This document shows positions 1 to 5,493 of a stretch of DNA of 5,493 bases, one piece after another. Position 1 is the stretch's first letter; each line of letters begins with the position of its first letter. The DNA is from JAWLCA01 sp050485905 (GTDB lineage: Bacteria > Pseudomonadota > Alphaproteobacteria > Rhodobacterales > Rhodobacteraceae): assembly GCA_050485905.1 (NCBI GenBank), contig JBJHCH010000165.1, positions 1-5,493 of the forward strand, in the 5' to 3' direction. Made by a program: the position numbers and the translations under genes. Under the pieces are notes generated by a model. It had not been told where the DNA came from, made no database searches, and worked only from the letters and a program-made list of their open reading frames with translations.

Positions 1-44
1 GCCATGGCCCGGCTGGAAAGCCGTGTATTCGGTCTTGGTTGCAT
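1..44 (-). CDS. glgC: Glucose-1-phosphate adenylyltransferase (ADP-glucose pyrophosphorylase), N-terminal fragment
   Basis: Only the first 14 full codons are present; the gene runs off the left edge. The peptide is MQPRPNTRLSSRAM followed by a codon beginning GC (Ala). This matches the short polar leader of proteobacterial GlgC proteins, which lies just before the conserved nucleotide-binding loop (LAGGRGSRL type, outside the window). The ATG at 44 sits behind a purine-rich GGGGGGAC element and 22 bases after the glgB stop, so the start is well placed. The family enzyme makes ADP-glucose and pyrophosphate from glucose-1-phosphate and ATP. This is the committed, allosterically controlled step of bacterial glycogen synthesis in the cytoplasm. 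The call rests on a very short peptide plus its position after glgB in a glycogen operon. Catalytic and effector residues cannot be seen. Confidence 0.82.
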   Translation of the reverse strand, partial: MQPRPNTRLSSRAM

Positions 45-56
45 CCCGTCCCCCCG
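45..56 (-). promoter_or_regulatory. Ribosome binding site of glgC
   Basis: On the minus strand the bases before the ATG read CGGGGGGACGGG, a G-rich Shine-Dalgarno-like stretch with GGGGGGAC at 55-48. The same 8-mer stands at the same distance (3 bases) before the glgB ATG. The site supports the glgC start at 44. The short 22-base gap to glgB suggests ribosomes may be handed on from the upstream gene. Confidence 0.6.
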
Positions 57-66
57 TTTTGCAGGA

Positions 67-2262
67 TCAGCCCTGCATGAAGATCACGCAACTGAGCGGC
101 GGCAGCGTGACAGCCGCCGATTGGGCCCGGCCCATCCAGGGCTTCGGTTCCGTCGCCACCCCGCCCAGATTGCCGCGATTGCCGCCACCGTAGATTTCGG
201 CGTCGGTGTTCAGCACCTCTCGCCAATGCCCCGCGCCCGGAAAGCCGATGCGGTAGCCCGAACGCTCCACCGGTGTCATGTTCAGCGCCACGACCACCGC
301 CGGGTCGCCGTCGCGGCCGCGGCGGACATAGGCAAAGACCGAGTTGTCGGCGTCGTTCGATTCGAGCCAGTCAAACCCCTCGGGCCGGGTGTCGTTGACA
401 TGCAGCGCAGGTGTTGCGCGATAGAGCGTGTTCAGATCGCGGATCAGCCGTTGCATGCCCGCATGCTCGGCGATCTCCAGCAGGTGCCAGTCGAGGCTCT
501 GATCGTGGTTCCACTCTGCCCCTTGGGCGAATTCGCAGCCCATGAACAGCAGCTTCTTGCCCGGATGGGTCCACATGAACCCGTAATAGGCGCGCAGGTT
601 GGCGAATTTCTGCGGCCCGTCGCCGGGCATCTTGGCGATCATGCTGCCCTTGCCGTGCACCACCTCGTCATGGCTGATCGGCAGGATGAAGTTTTCGGAG
701 AAGGCGTAGTGCAGGCCGAAGGTCATCTGGTGGTGATGGTGGCGGCGGTAGATCGGATCCTTTTCGATATAGGACAGGGTGTCGTTCATCCAGCCCATGT
801 TCCACTTGAACCCGAACCCCAGCCCGCCGGCGTCGGTGGGGCGCGACACGCCGGGAAAGGCGGTGGATTCCTCGGCCACGGTCATGATGCCCGGCACCTC
901 GCCATAGGCGGTGACGTTCATCCGGCGCAGAAGGCTGATGGCTTCGTAATTCTCGCGCCCACCGTGGACATTGGGCACCCATTCGCCGTCCTTGCGCGAA
1001 TAGTCGCGGTAGAGCATCGAGGCCACGGCATCCACGCGCAGCCCGTCGATGTGGTACTCCTCGAGCCAGTAAAGCGCATTGGCGGTCAGGAAATTCGCCA
1101 CCTCCACCCGGCCGTAATTGTAGATCAGCGTGTTCCAGTCCTGATGGAAGCCCTCGCGCGGGTCGGCATGTTCGTAAAGCGCGGTGCCGTCGAACCGGCC
1201 CAGCCCGTGCTGGTCGGTGGGGAAGTGGCCGGGCACCCAGTCCAGCAGCACACCGAGGCCCCTGGCATGGGCGGCCTGCACGAAGGCGCGGAACTCTGCC
1301 GGCGTGCCGTGGCGGATCGTTGGGGCAAAGAGGCCGATGGGCTGGTAGCCCCAGGAGCCGTCAAAGGGAAATTCCGACACCGGCATCAGTTCGATATGGG
1401 TGAAGCCCATGTCGGCGGCGTAATCGACCAGTTCCGTGGCCAGTTCGGGATAGCTGAGCGGGCGGGCACCGCCATCGGCGCGCTTCCAGCTGCCCAGATG
1501 CACCTCATAGACCGAAATCGGCGCGTCGATCGACTGCTGGGCCTGCCGGCGTGACATCCAGTCGCCATCGGTCCAGTTTGCCCGGTCGATCCGGCGCACG
1601 ACCGATCCCGTGCGCGGCGGGTGTTCCGAGCCGAAGCCGACCGGATCGGCCTTCAGCGGCAGGATCACCCCGCCATTGGCGCGGATCTCGTATTTGTAGA
1701 CCGTCCCCTCGGCCAGGCCGGGCAGGAACAGTTCCCACACGCCAGTCGCCCCGCGTCGCCGCATGACGTTGCGCCGCCCGTCCCAGACGTTGAAATCGCC
1801 GACCACGCTGACCCGTTCGGCATTCGGTGCCCAGACCGCGAAATGCACCCCCTCCACGCCCTCATGGATGATGACATGGGCGCCGAGCGCATGCCAAAGC
1901 CTGCGATGCGTGCCTTCGCCCAGAAGATACTCGTCCAACTCTCCCAAGACGGGGCCAAAGCGATATGGGTCTTCGAATTCCCACGAGGTATCCGCGTTCT
2001 CGGCGCGCAGGCGATAGGGCTGGCGCCTGGCCAGCGCACCGGCGAAAAGCCCGTCACATCCAGAAACGGGCAAGAGTTCCGTCCTTCCCGTTGCACCCGT
2101 CAGGGCGGTGACCCGGTCAGCCCCCGGCACGAAGGCCACTACGACCGGCCGCCCGCCGCGATCGTGCAGGCCGAGGAAGCCGAAAGGGTCGCCATGTCGC
2201 CCTTCCACGATTGCGCGCGCCGCATGAGGGTCGATCTTCGGCGCACCGGTCGTTCTCGCCAT
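67..2262 (-). CDS. glgB: 1,4-alpha-glucan branching enzyme (GH13)
   Basis: A complete 731-residue cytoplasmic branching enzyme (EC 2.4.1.18 family), close to the roughly 730 residues usual for bacterial GlgB. It cuts an alpha-1,4 chain and rejoins it through an alpha-1,6 bond, making glycogen branches. Rough domain order: N-terminal beta-sandwich (about 10-110), CBM48 module (about 125-215, with FAVWAPNAERVSVVGDFNVWD), GH13 barrel (about 250-600) and C-terminal beta domain (about 630-730). Visible GH13 regions are DWVPGHF (341-347), GLRVDAV with nucleophile D411, VAEEST with acid/base E464, and ISHDEVVHGKGSM with D532. Their spacing matches the E. coli catalytic triad. I chose the ATG at 2262 because a Shine-Dalgarno sequence lies 9 bases upstream. 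An in-frame TTG at 2277 would add five residues and overlap the glgP stop. It follows glgP by 11 bases and precedes glgC by 22, so it is almost certainly cotranscribed. No catalytic residue is missing and no frameshift is seen. Confidence 0.97.
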   Translation of the reverse strand: MARTTGAPKIDPHAARAIVEGRHGDPFGFLGLHDRGGRPVVVAFVPGADRVTALTGATGRTELLPVSGCDGLFAGALARRQPYRLRAENADTSWEFEDPYRFGPVLGELDEYLLGEGTHRRLWHALGAHVIIHEGVEGVHFAVWAPNAERVSVVGDFNVWDGRRNVMRRRGATGVWELFLPGLAEGTVYKYEIRANGGVILPLKADPVGFGSEHPPRTGSVVRRIDRANWTDGDWMSRRQAQQSIDAPISVYEVHLGSWKRADGGARPLSYPELATELVDYAADMGFTHIELMPVSEFPFDGSWGYQPIGLFAPTIRHGTPAEFRAFVQAAHARGLGVLLDWVPGHFPTDQHGLGRFDGTALYEHADPREGFHQDWNTLIYNYGRVEVANFLTANALYWLEEYHIDGLRVDAVASMLYRDYSRKDGEWVPNVHGGRENYEAISLLRRMNVTAYGEVPGIMTVAEESTAFPGVSRPTDAGGLGFGFKWNMGWMNDTLSYIEKDPIYRRHHHHQMTFGLHYAFSENFILPISHDEVVHGKGSMIAKMPGDGPQKFANLRAYYGFMWTHPGKKLLFMGCEFAQGAEWNHDQSLDWHLLEIAEHAGMQRLIRDLNTLYRATPALHVNDTRPEGFDWLESNDADNSVFAYVRRGRDGDPAVVVALNMTPVERSGYRIGFPGAGHWREVLNTDAEIYGGGNRGNLGGVATEPKPWMGRAQSAAVTLPPLSCVIFMQG

Positions 2263-2276
2263 GGCGTCCCCCCTCA
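2263..2276 (-). promoter_or_regulatory. Ribosome binding site of glgB, overlapping the glgP stop codon
   Basis: The minus strand reads TGAGGGGGGACGCCATG, so the glgP stop TGA (2276-2274) is part of the GAGGGGGG Shine-Dalgarno stretch. This arrangement favours translational coupling, because a ribosome ending glgP stops directly on the glgB initiation region. It also decides the start: the ATG at 2262 has this site at a normal distance. The in-frame TTG at 2277 would leave it inside the coding region. Confidence 0.7.
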
Positions 2277-4667
2277 AATCAGCGTTTCGGCCGACCAGAC
2301 ATCCTTTGCGTAGCCACGAATCGTCCGGTCGGACGAAAAGAAACCCATCCGCGCCGTGTTCAGCGCTGCCATCCTGTGCCAGCGGGGAGGATCGCGCCAG
2401 AGGTCATCGACCTCTCGCTGGCGGCGCGCGTAGTCGTCGAAATCAGACGTTACCAGAAAGTAGTCGCTATGCCACAGCCGGTGTACGAGGTTGTGGTAAC
2501 GGTCCGGCTGGTCCGGCGAGAAGCGGCCCTCGGCAACCATGTGCAGCACGTCGGGCAGCAGGTCGCTCGCCTCGATGGCGGCCCGTGAATAGTCGGGCGT
2601 TTCGCGTTCGGCGATCACCTGCTCCGCGGTCAGGCCGAAGAGAAAGAAGTTCTCGGCGCCGACCTGCTCGCGGATTTCGACATTCGCGCCGTCCAGCGTG
2701 CCGATGGTCAGCGCGCCGTTCAGGGCGAACTTCATGTTGCCGGTGCCCGACGCCTCCTTGCCCGCTGTGGAGATTTGTTCGCTCAGGTCAGACGCCGGGA
2801 TCAGCCGCTCGGCCATGGAGACGTTGTAGTTCGGCGGATAGACGACCTTAAGCAGCCCCCTGATCTCCGGATCGGCGTTGATCGTTGCAGAAACGTCGTT
2901 GATCAGGTGGATGATCTCTTTCGCCACCGCGTAACCGGGGGCTGACTTTCCGCCGAATATCTTCACCCTCGGCACCCAGTCGCCGTTCGGTTCGGACCGG
3001 ATCCGATGCCACAGGGCAATCGTCTCCAGGATGTTCATGAGTTGCCGCTTGTATTCGTGGATCCGCTTGATCTGGACATCGAACATCGCGCCGGGATCGA
3101 CGGCTATTCCCATCTGGGTGCCGATCCAGTCCGACAGGCGACGCTTGTTCTGTAGCTTTGCCGCGGCGAAGCGATCGATAAATTCGTGATCCACCACATG
3201 CGGCTCCAGCGCGCGCAGTCGGTCCAGATCGGCAGTCCAGTCGGGGCCGATGGTGTCGTCGATCAGCGATGACAGCGGCCGGTTTGCCATGCGCAGCCAG
3301 CGGCGTGGGGTGATGCCGTTGGTCTGGTTCACGATCCGCTCGGGGTGCAGGCGGTGAAGCTCGGGAAAAAGGTTCTGCTTGATAAGCTCGGTATGCAGCG
3401 CCGAAACACCGTTGACCTTGTGCGCCATGATGAAGGCCAACTCGCCCATACGCACCTCATGGTGCTTCACGATGCCTACGTAATGCGGCCGGTGCGGCCA
3501 GTTGATACGGTGCCAGCTGTCGATCTTTTCGATGATCTGCATGTGGCGTGGCAACACCGTGCCCATCAGATAGGTGGCCCAGCGTTCCAGAGCCTCGGGC
3601 AGCAGGGTGTGGTTGGTATAGCCAAGCGTCGCGCGGGCGATCTGCAAGGCCTCGTCGAAGGGCAGGCCGTGCTCGTCGTGCAGCAGGCGGATCAGTTCCG
3701 GCCCGGCGATGGCCGGGTGGGTGTCGTTCATCTGGATCGCGACCCGCTGCGGCAGCTTCCGCAGGTCGGATTCTTGGGTAAGGAACCGGCGCAGGATGTC
3801 CTGCAGGGCGGCGGAGGTCAGGAAGAACTCCTGCTTAAGTCGCAACTCCTTGCCGGCAAAGGTTCCGTCCTCGGGGTAAAGTACACGGCTGATGGTGCGC
3901 GCCAGCGCCTCCGGTTCCGCCGCTGCTGCATAGTCGCCGCGATTGAACCGCTCCAGGTCGAACAGCGTGGTCGGTTTCGCGCCCCAAAGGCGTAGTGTAT
4001 TGGCCCATCGTCCCTGCCAGCCGATCACCGGCGTGTCGTGGCCCGACGCGATGACCGTCTCGGCCGGATACCAGATGTGACGGCCATCCTTTACCTCGAC
4101 ATGGCCTTTGAAGCCGATGGTATAGGCGGCCTCTGGGCGCTCGAACTCCCAGACGTGGGGTTGGGTCAGCCAGTCCTCCGGTGTCTCGACCTGCTGGCCG
4201 CCCTCGAACCGCTGGCGGAACAGGCCGTGTTCGTAGCGGATGCCATAGCCGTAACCGGGGATGCCCAGCGTCGCCATGGATTCCATGAAGCAGGCCGCCA
4301 ACCGTCCCAGTCCGCCGTTGCCAAGGGCTGCGTCGGGTTCGTCCTCGACCAATGCCGCGAAGTCGATGCCAAGATCGGCCATCACATCTTCGGCCGGATC
4401 GCGCAGGCCAAGGTTCACCGCCGCATCTTCCAGAAGGCGACCGATCAGGAACTCCATCGAAAGGTAGTAGACCCGCTTGCGATGTTCGGAATAGGTGCGC
4501 CGCGTCGCCGCAAACCAAGGCTCCATCATCCGGTCACGCAGCGCGTGCGAAAGCGCCATCCGCCAGTCATAAAGGCTGGCTGCCGCCTCATCCTTGCCAA
4601 GCGTGAACTTCAGATGGCGAAGAACGGCTGTTCGAAACTGGGTGGTGGCTGGCGATTGCTCGTTCAC
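2274..4667 (-). CDS. glgP: Glycogen/starch/alpha-glucan phosphorylase (GT35)
   Basis: A complete 797-residue phosphorylase, a normal bacterial length. It removes glucose from non-reducing alpha-1,4 ends with inorganic phosphate, giving glucose-1-phosphate, and uses pyridoxal phosphate as cofactor in the cytoplasm. Landmarks: YYLSMEFLIGR (67-77), ALGNGGLGRLAACF (114-127), MNDTHPAI (313-320), TNHTLLPEALERW with the active-site His at 353, VNGVSALHTELIK (418-430), IVNQTNGITPRRW (445-457), and KRIHEYKRQ (534-542) with the phosphate-contacting Lys/Arg cluster. The family signature EASGTGNMKFALNG (638-651) carries the PLP Schiff-base lysine K646. The GTG at 4667 is chosen because AGGGGA lies 7 bases upstream; the next in-frame ATG is at codon 37, inside conserved sequence. 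It is the first gene of the run and ends at the ribosome binding site of glgB. GlgP and the maltodextrin phosphorylase MalP are hard to separate by sequence; the glycogen operon context favours GlgP. Confidence 0.97.
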   Translation of the reverse strand: MNEQSPATTQFRTAVLRHLKFTLGKDEAAASLYDWRMALSHALRDRMMEPWFAATRRTYSEHRKRVYYLSMEFLIGRLLEDAAVNLGLRDPAEDVMADLGIDFAALVEDEPDAALGNGGLGRLAACFMESMATLGIPGYGYGIRYEHGLFRQRFEGGQQVETPEDWLTQPHVWEFERPEAAYTIGFKGHVEVKDGRHIWYPAETVIASGHDTPVIGWQGRWANTLRLWGAKPTTLFDLERFNRGDYAAAAEPEALARTISRVLYPEDGTFAGKELRLKQEFFLTSAALQDILRRFLTQESDLRKLPQRVAIQMNDTHPAIAGPELIRLLHDEHGLPFDEALQIARATLGYTNHTLLPEALERWATYLMGTVLPRHMQIIEKIDSWHRINWPHRPHYVGIVKHHEVRMGELAFIMAHKVNGVSALHTELIKQNLFPELHRLHPERIVNQTNGITPRRWLRMANRPLSSLIDDTIGPDWTADLDRLRALEPHVVDHEFIDRFAAAKLQNKRRLSDWIGTQMGIAVDPGAMFDVQIKRIHEYKRQLMNILETIALWHRIRSEPNGDWVPRVKIFGGKSAPGYAVAKEIIHLINDVSATINADPEIRGLLKVVYPPNYNVSMAERLIPASDLSEQISTAGKEASGTGNMKFALNGALTIGTLDGANVEIREQVGAENFFLFGLTAEQVIAERETPDYSRAAIEASDLLPDVLHMVAEGRFSPDQPDRYHNLVHRLWHSDYFLVTSDFDDYARRQREVDDLWRDPPRWHRMAALNTARMGFFSSDRTIRGYAKDVWSAETLI

Positions 4668-4680
4668 TCGGAAATCCCCT
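4668..4680 (-). promoter_or_regulatory. Ribosome binding site of glgP (GTG start)
   Basis: The minus strand reads AGGGGATTTCCGA directly before GTG. AGGGGA (4680-4675) is a good anti-Shine-Dalgarno match with a 7-base spacer, which supports the non-ATG start at 4667. Confidence 0.65.
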
Positions 4681-4692
4681 GGCTCTGTCCCT

Positions 4693-4708
4693 GATGTTGT
4701 CGAACATC
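4693..4708 (-). promoter_or_regulatory. Perfect inverted repeat in the glgP leader (hairpin or operator)
   Basis: The minus strand reads GATGTTCGACAACATC: two perfect 6-base arms around a 4-base CGAC centre. It ends 25 bases before the glgP start codon and 12 bases before the Shine-Dalgarno sequence. In RNA it would form a small stem with a tetraloop in the leader, and in DNA it could be a half-turn-spaced protein site. It lies downstream of the candidate promoter, so it would be transcribed. Its function is not known; six base pairs with four A-U pairs is a modest stem. Confidence 0.4.
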
Positions 4709-4730
4709 CGGAGCAGCCACGTCAAGCGTG

Positions 4731-4750
4731 GATTGTTAGCGCAAACATTC
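4731..4750. promoter_or_regulatory. Operator-like palindrome with central CG, upstream of glgP (LacI-family type)
   Basis: The plus strand carries TGTTAGCGCAAACA at 4734-4747, and the dyad extends outward to 4731 and 4750. The two 10-base half-sites, GATTGTTAGC and GAATGTTTGC, agree at 8 of 10 positions, and the centre of symmetry is C4740/G4741. Even-length palindromes with a central CG and TGTTNGC-like arms are typical operators of LacI/GalR-family sugar regulators. This one covers the candidate -10 of the glgP promoter, where a bound repressor would block RNA polymerase. Form and position are seen directly. The regulator family is inferred, and no regulator gene lies in the window. Confidence 0.5.
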
Positions 4751-4759
4751 TGCGCGCAA
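4732..4759 (-). promoter_or_regulatory. Candidate sigma70-type promoter of the glgPBC operon
   Basis: On the minus strand TTGCGC (4759-4754) and AACAAT (4737-4732) are separated by 16 bases. The first keeps the TTG that dominates alphaproteobacterial -35 elements, and the second matches four of six -10 positions. Transcription would begin near 4725, giving a leader of about 58 bases that contains the inverted repeat at 4708-4693. A second TTGACG occurs at 4725-4720, but the bases at the right distance from it make a poorer -10. The assignment is tentative because both hexamers are imperfect. Confidence 0.33.
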
Positions 4760-4768
4760 CTGTGCCCG

Positions 4769-4788
4769 AAAACGCGATACTCGCGCCC
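4769..4788 (-). terminator. Possible weak intrinsic terminator between the upstream gene and glgP
   Basis: The minus strand reads GGGCGCGAGTATCGCGTTTT. A perfect 5-bp GC-rich stem (CGCGA/TCGCG) closes a 3-base GTA loop and is followed at once by TTTT. The GGG before the stem could pair with the following U residues as G-U wobbles. It lies about 170 bases past the stop of the upstream gene and about 10 bases before the candidate glgP -35, a sensible place to end the preceding transcript. The stem is short and the T-run has only four bases, so efficiency is doubtful. Confidence 0.3.
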
Positions 4789-4936
4789 GCTTCTGCACGA
4801 CTTTGCGACGACTCTTCGATAGACATCGGGGTTTAATGCCGTGCGTCGTCGTCTTATCGGTCAAACGCGGAGGCGTCCGCTGCTCTGGCCGATGATTTGG
4901 CTGGCGACGTGTGCCATCGCACCCCACACCCTGCCG
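4789..4936. other. Intergenic stretch with no recognised feature
   Basis: I find no convincing gene, RNA or promoter here. Short open frames on both strands lack a ribosome binding site and have arginine-rich, low-complexity translations. CGACGAC (4806-4812) and GTCGTCG (4845-4851) form a loose inverted pair, which is weak in such GC-rich sequence. Confidence 0.4.
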
Positions 4937-4954
4937 CCGAAGGTTCGACTTCGG
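4937..4954 (-). terminator. Hairpin just after the stop of the upstream gene
   Basis: The minus strand reads CCGAAGTCGAACCTTCGG, perfect 6-base arms around a 6-base loop. It starts 6 bases after the TGA of the partial gene. No T-run follows, so it is not a classical intrinsic terminator. It may protect the 3' end of the message or assist Rho-dependent ending. The position directly after a stop codon is the main argument for a role. Confidence 0.35.
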
Positions 4955-4960
4955 ATCAGA

Positions 4961-5493
4961 TCACTGGATCTTTGCCAACTGCTTGAGCAGGGCGAGGCGC
5001 TGTCGTTCCGCCGACTTGTACTTCTTCTCCTCCGATTTTGCAGTCTTCAGCGCCTTCTCGAACGAATCCTGCATCTTGGCGAGCTTCGCCGCATCGCCCA
5101 CGAGGAACCGCTCCAGCATCTTTATCGTCTTCTCCGCCGCGCGCATCTTGTCCTGCACTGCCTTCACGATCTTCTTGGCATCTCCGATCTCGTCGGAATC
5201 CAGTTTCAGGGTGTAAAGACCGGCCGCCGCGCCGCCGAACTTTGCCCATTTCGGCTTCACCTGCTTCGGCAGGCCGACCGTCGCCCCTGCCGTCGTGTTG
5301 AGCGTGCCGAGGACGGCAGGCTTGCCCGGGCCGAGCGATGCGTCCACGACGGTGGACACCGTGATAGTGGCGACCGCGATCCCGATGCCGGCACCAAGCC
5401 CGACCGCAGGGATGCAAAGGCCGACGACCGTGATCGCAATGTTTATGGCTCTTTGCGCCTCGGCTTCCTTCACCTCGCGTTTCGCTTTCTTGA
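4961..5493 (-). CDS. Unrecognised protein, C-terminal part: glycine-rich hydrophobic segment plus Lys/Ala/Glu-rich helical tail
   Basis: The frame stays open to the right edge, so this is the last 176 residues of a longer protein. A GTG at 5473 could be read as a start, but it has no Shine-Dalgarno sequence and lies inside a charged run (KKAKREVKEAEAQR) that reads as a continuing helix. I do not recognise a family. Counting from the first full codon, residues 15-49 are almost uncharged (Ile/Val/Ala/Gly) with a central Pro and a GLGAGIG alternating-glycine motif. That is long enough for a membrane hairpin or a tightly packed hydrophobic pair of helices. Residues 50-100 form a Gly/Pro/Thr linker. 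Residues 103-176 are rich in Lys, Ala and Glu with regularly spaced Leu/Met/Ile, as in a coiled coil or amphipathic helix. Such a pattern occurs in pore-forming or membrane-inserting toxins and in structural membrane proteins; neither is shown here. It is codirectional with glgP but 293 bases away, and is probably not part of the glycogen operon. Confidence 0.75.
   Translation of the reverse strand, partial: KKAKREVKEAEAQRAINIAITVVGLCIPAVGLGAGIGIAVATITVSTVVDASLGPGKPAVLGTLNTTAGATVGLPKQVKPKWAKFGGAAAGLYTLKLDSDEIGDAKKIVKAVQDKMRAAEKTIKMLERFLVGDAAKLAKMQDSFEKALKTAKSEEKKYKSAERQRLALLKQLAKIQ

Noticed and set aside
740..755. Run of four histidines in GlgB (residues 508-511) as an unusual insertion
   Set aside because: A histidine-rich stretch before QMTFGLHYAFSENF is normal in bacterial GlgB and occurs in the E. 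coli enzyme.
4..1554. A 516-codon open frame on the plus strand, opposite glgB
   Set aside because: It lies wholly antisense to glgB, whose conserved residues are intact. Its translation is rich in His/Gly/Val/Arg with no family motifs, as expected from the complement of GC-biased codons, and it has no ribosome binding site.
1621..2313. A 230-codon plus-strand frame opposite the glgB N-terminus
   Set aside because: It is a shadow of glgB and the end of glgP, with no recognisable domain. The long opposite-strand frame is explained by high GC content.
3345..4694. Two plus-strand frames of 216 and 218 codons opposite glgP
   Set aside because: Both are antisense to clearly coding, conserved phosphorylase sequence. 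Their translations show no motif and no initiation signal.
4835..4864. Alternative promoter TTGACC (4864-4859) with CATTAA (4840 region)
   Set aside because: The -35 is good, but the only A/T-rich hexamer downstream needs a 20-base spacer, and at 17-18 bases the -10 match is poor.
4736..4927. A 63-codon minus-strand frame in the intergenic region
   Set aside because: It has a GTG start without a Shine-Dalgarno sequence and an Arg/Lys/Thr-rich translation without structure. It also overlaps the candidate promoter and operator.
5474..5493. GTG at 5473 as the true start of the right-edge gene
   Set aside because: No Shine-Dalgarno sequence stands before it, and the frame continues open to the edge with charged helix-like residues, so the gene most likely begins outside the window.

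Overview
The window carries part of a glycogen-metabolism operon, read entirely on the minus strand. GC content and GC-rich third codon positions are high. The order glgP-glgB-glgC and the protein sequences fit an alphaproteobacterium, most likely of the Rhodobacterales (Rhodobacter/Paracoccus-like). That placement is inferred from general familiarity with such operons, not from a search.

Layout, in the direction of transcription (right to left). (1) 5493-4961: the C-terminal part of an unrecognised protein that enters from beyond the right edge. It has a glycine-rich hydrophobic stretch followed by a Lys/Ala/Glu-rich helical tail. (2) 4960-4668: a 293-base intergenic region. It holds two terminator-like hairpins, a candidate sigma70-type promoter, a LacI-family-like operator dyad over the candidate -10, and a leader hairpin. 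(3) 4667-2274: glgP, glycogen phosphorylase, complete, GTG start. (4) 2262-67: glgB, glycogen branching enzyme, complete. Its Shine-Dalgarno sequence overlaps the glgP stop codon. (5) 44-1: the first 14 codons of glgC, ADP-glucose pyrophosphorylase, cut by the left edge.

Together the genes cover storage and retrieval of glucose. GlgC makes ADP-glucose, the donor for the glycogen synthase expected further downstream. GlgB introduces alpha-1,6 branches. GlgP releases glucose-1-phosphate from non-reducing ends, which is also the GlgC substrate. The tight spacing (11 and 22 bases) implies one transcript with coupled translation, so control probably lies in the region upstream of glgP.

The enzymes themselves are ordinary. 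The parts worth a second look are the operator-like dyad and leader hairpin in front of glgP, the repeated GGGGGGAC ribosome-binding element, and the unidentified truncated protein at the right edge. I see no mobile element, CRISPR array, tRNA or rRNA, and no clear evidence of a new multi-gene system.
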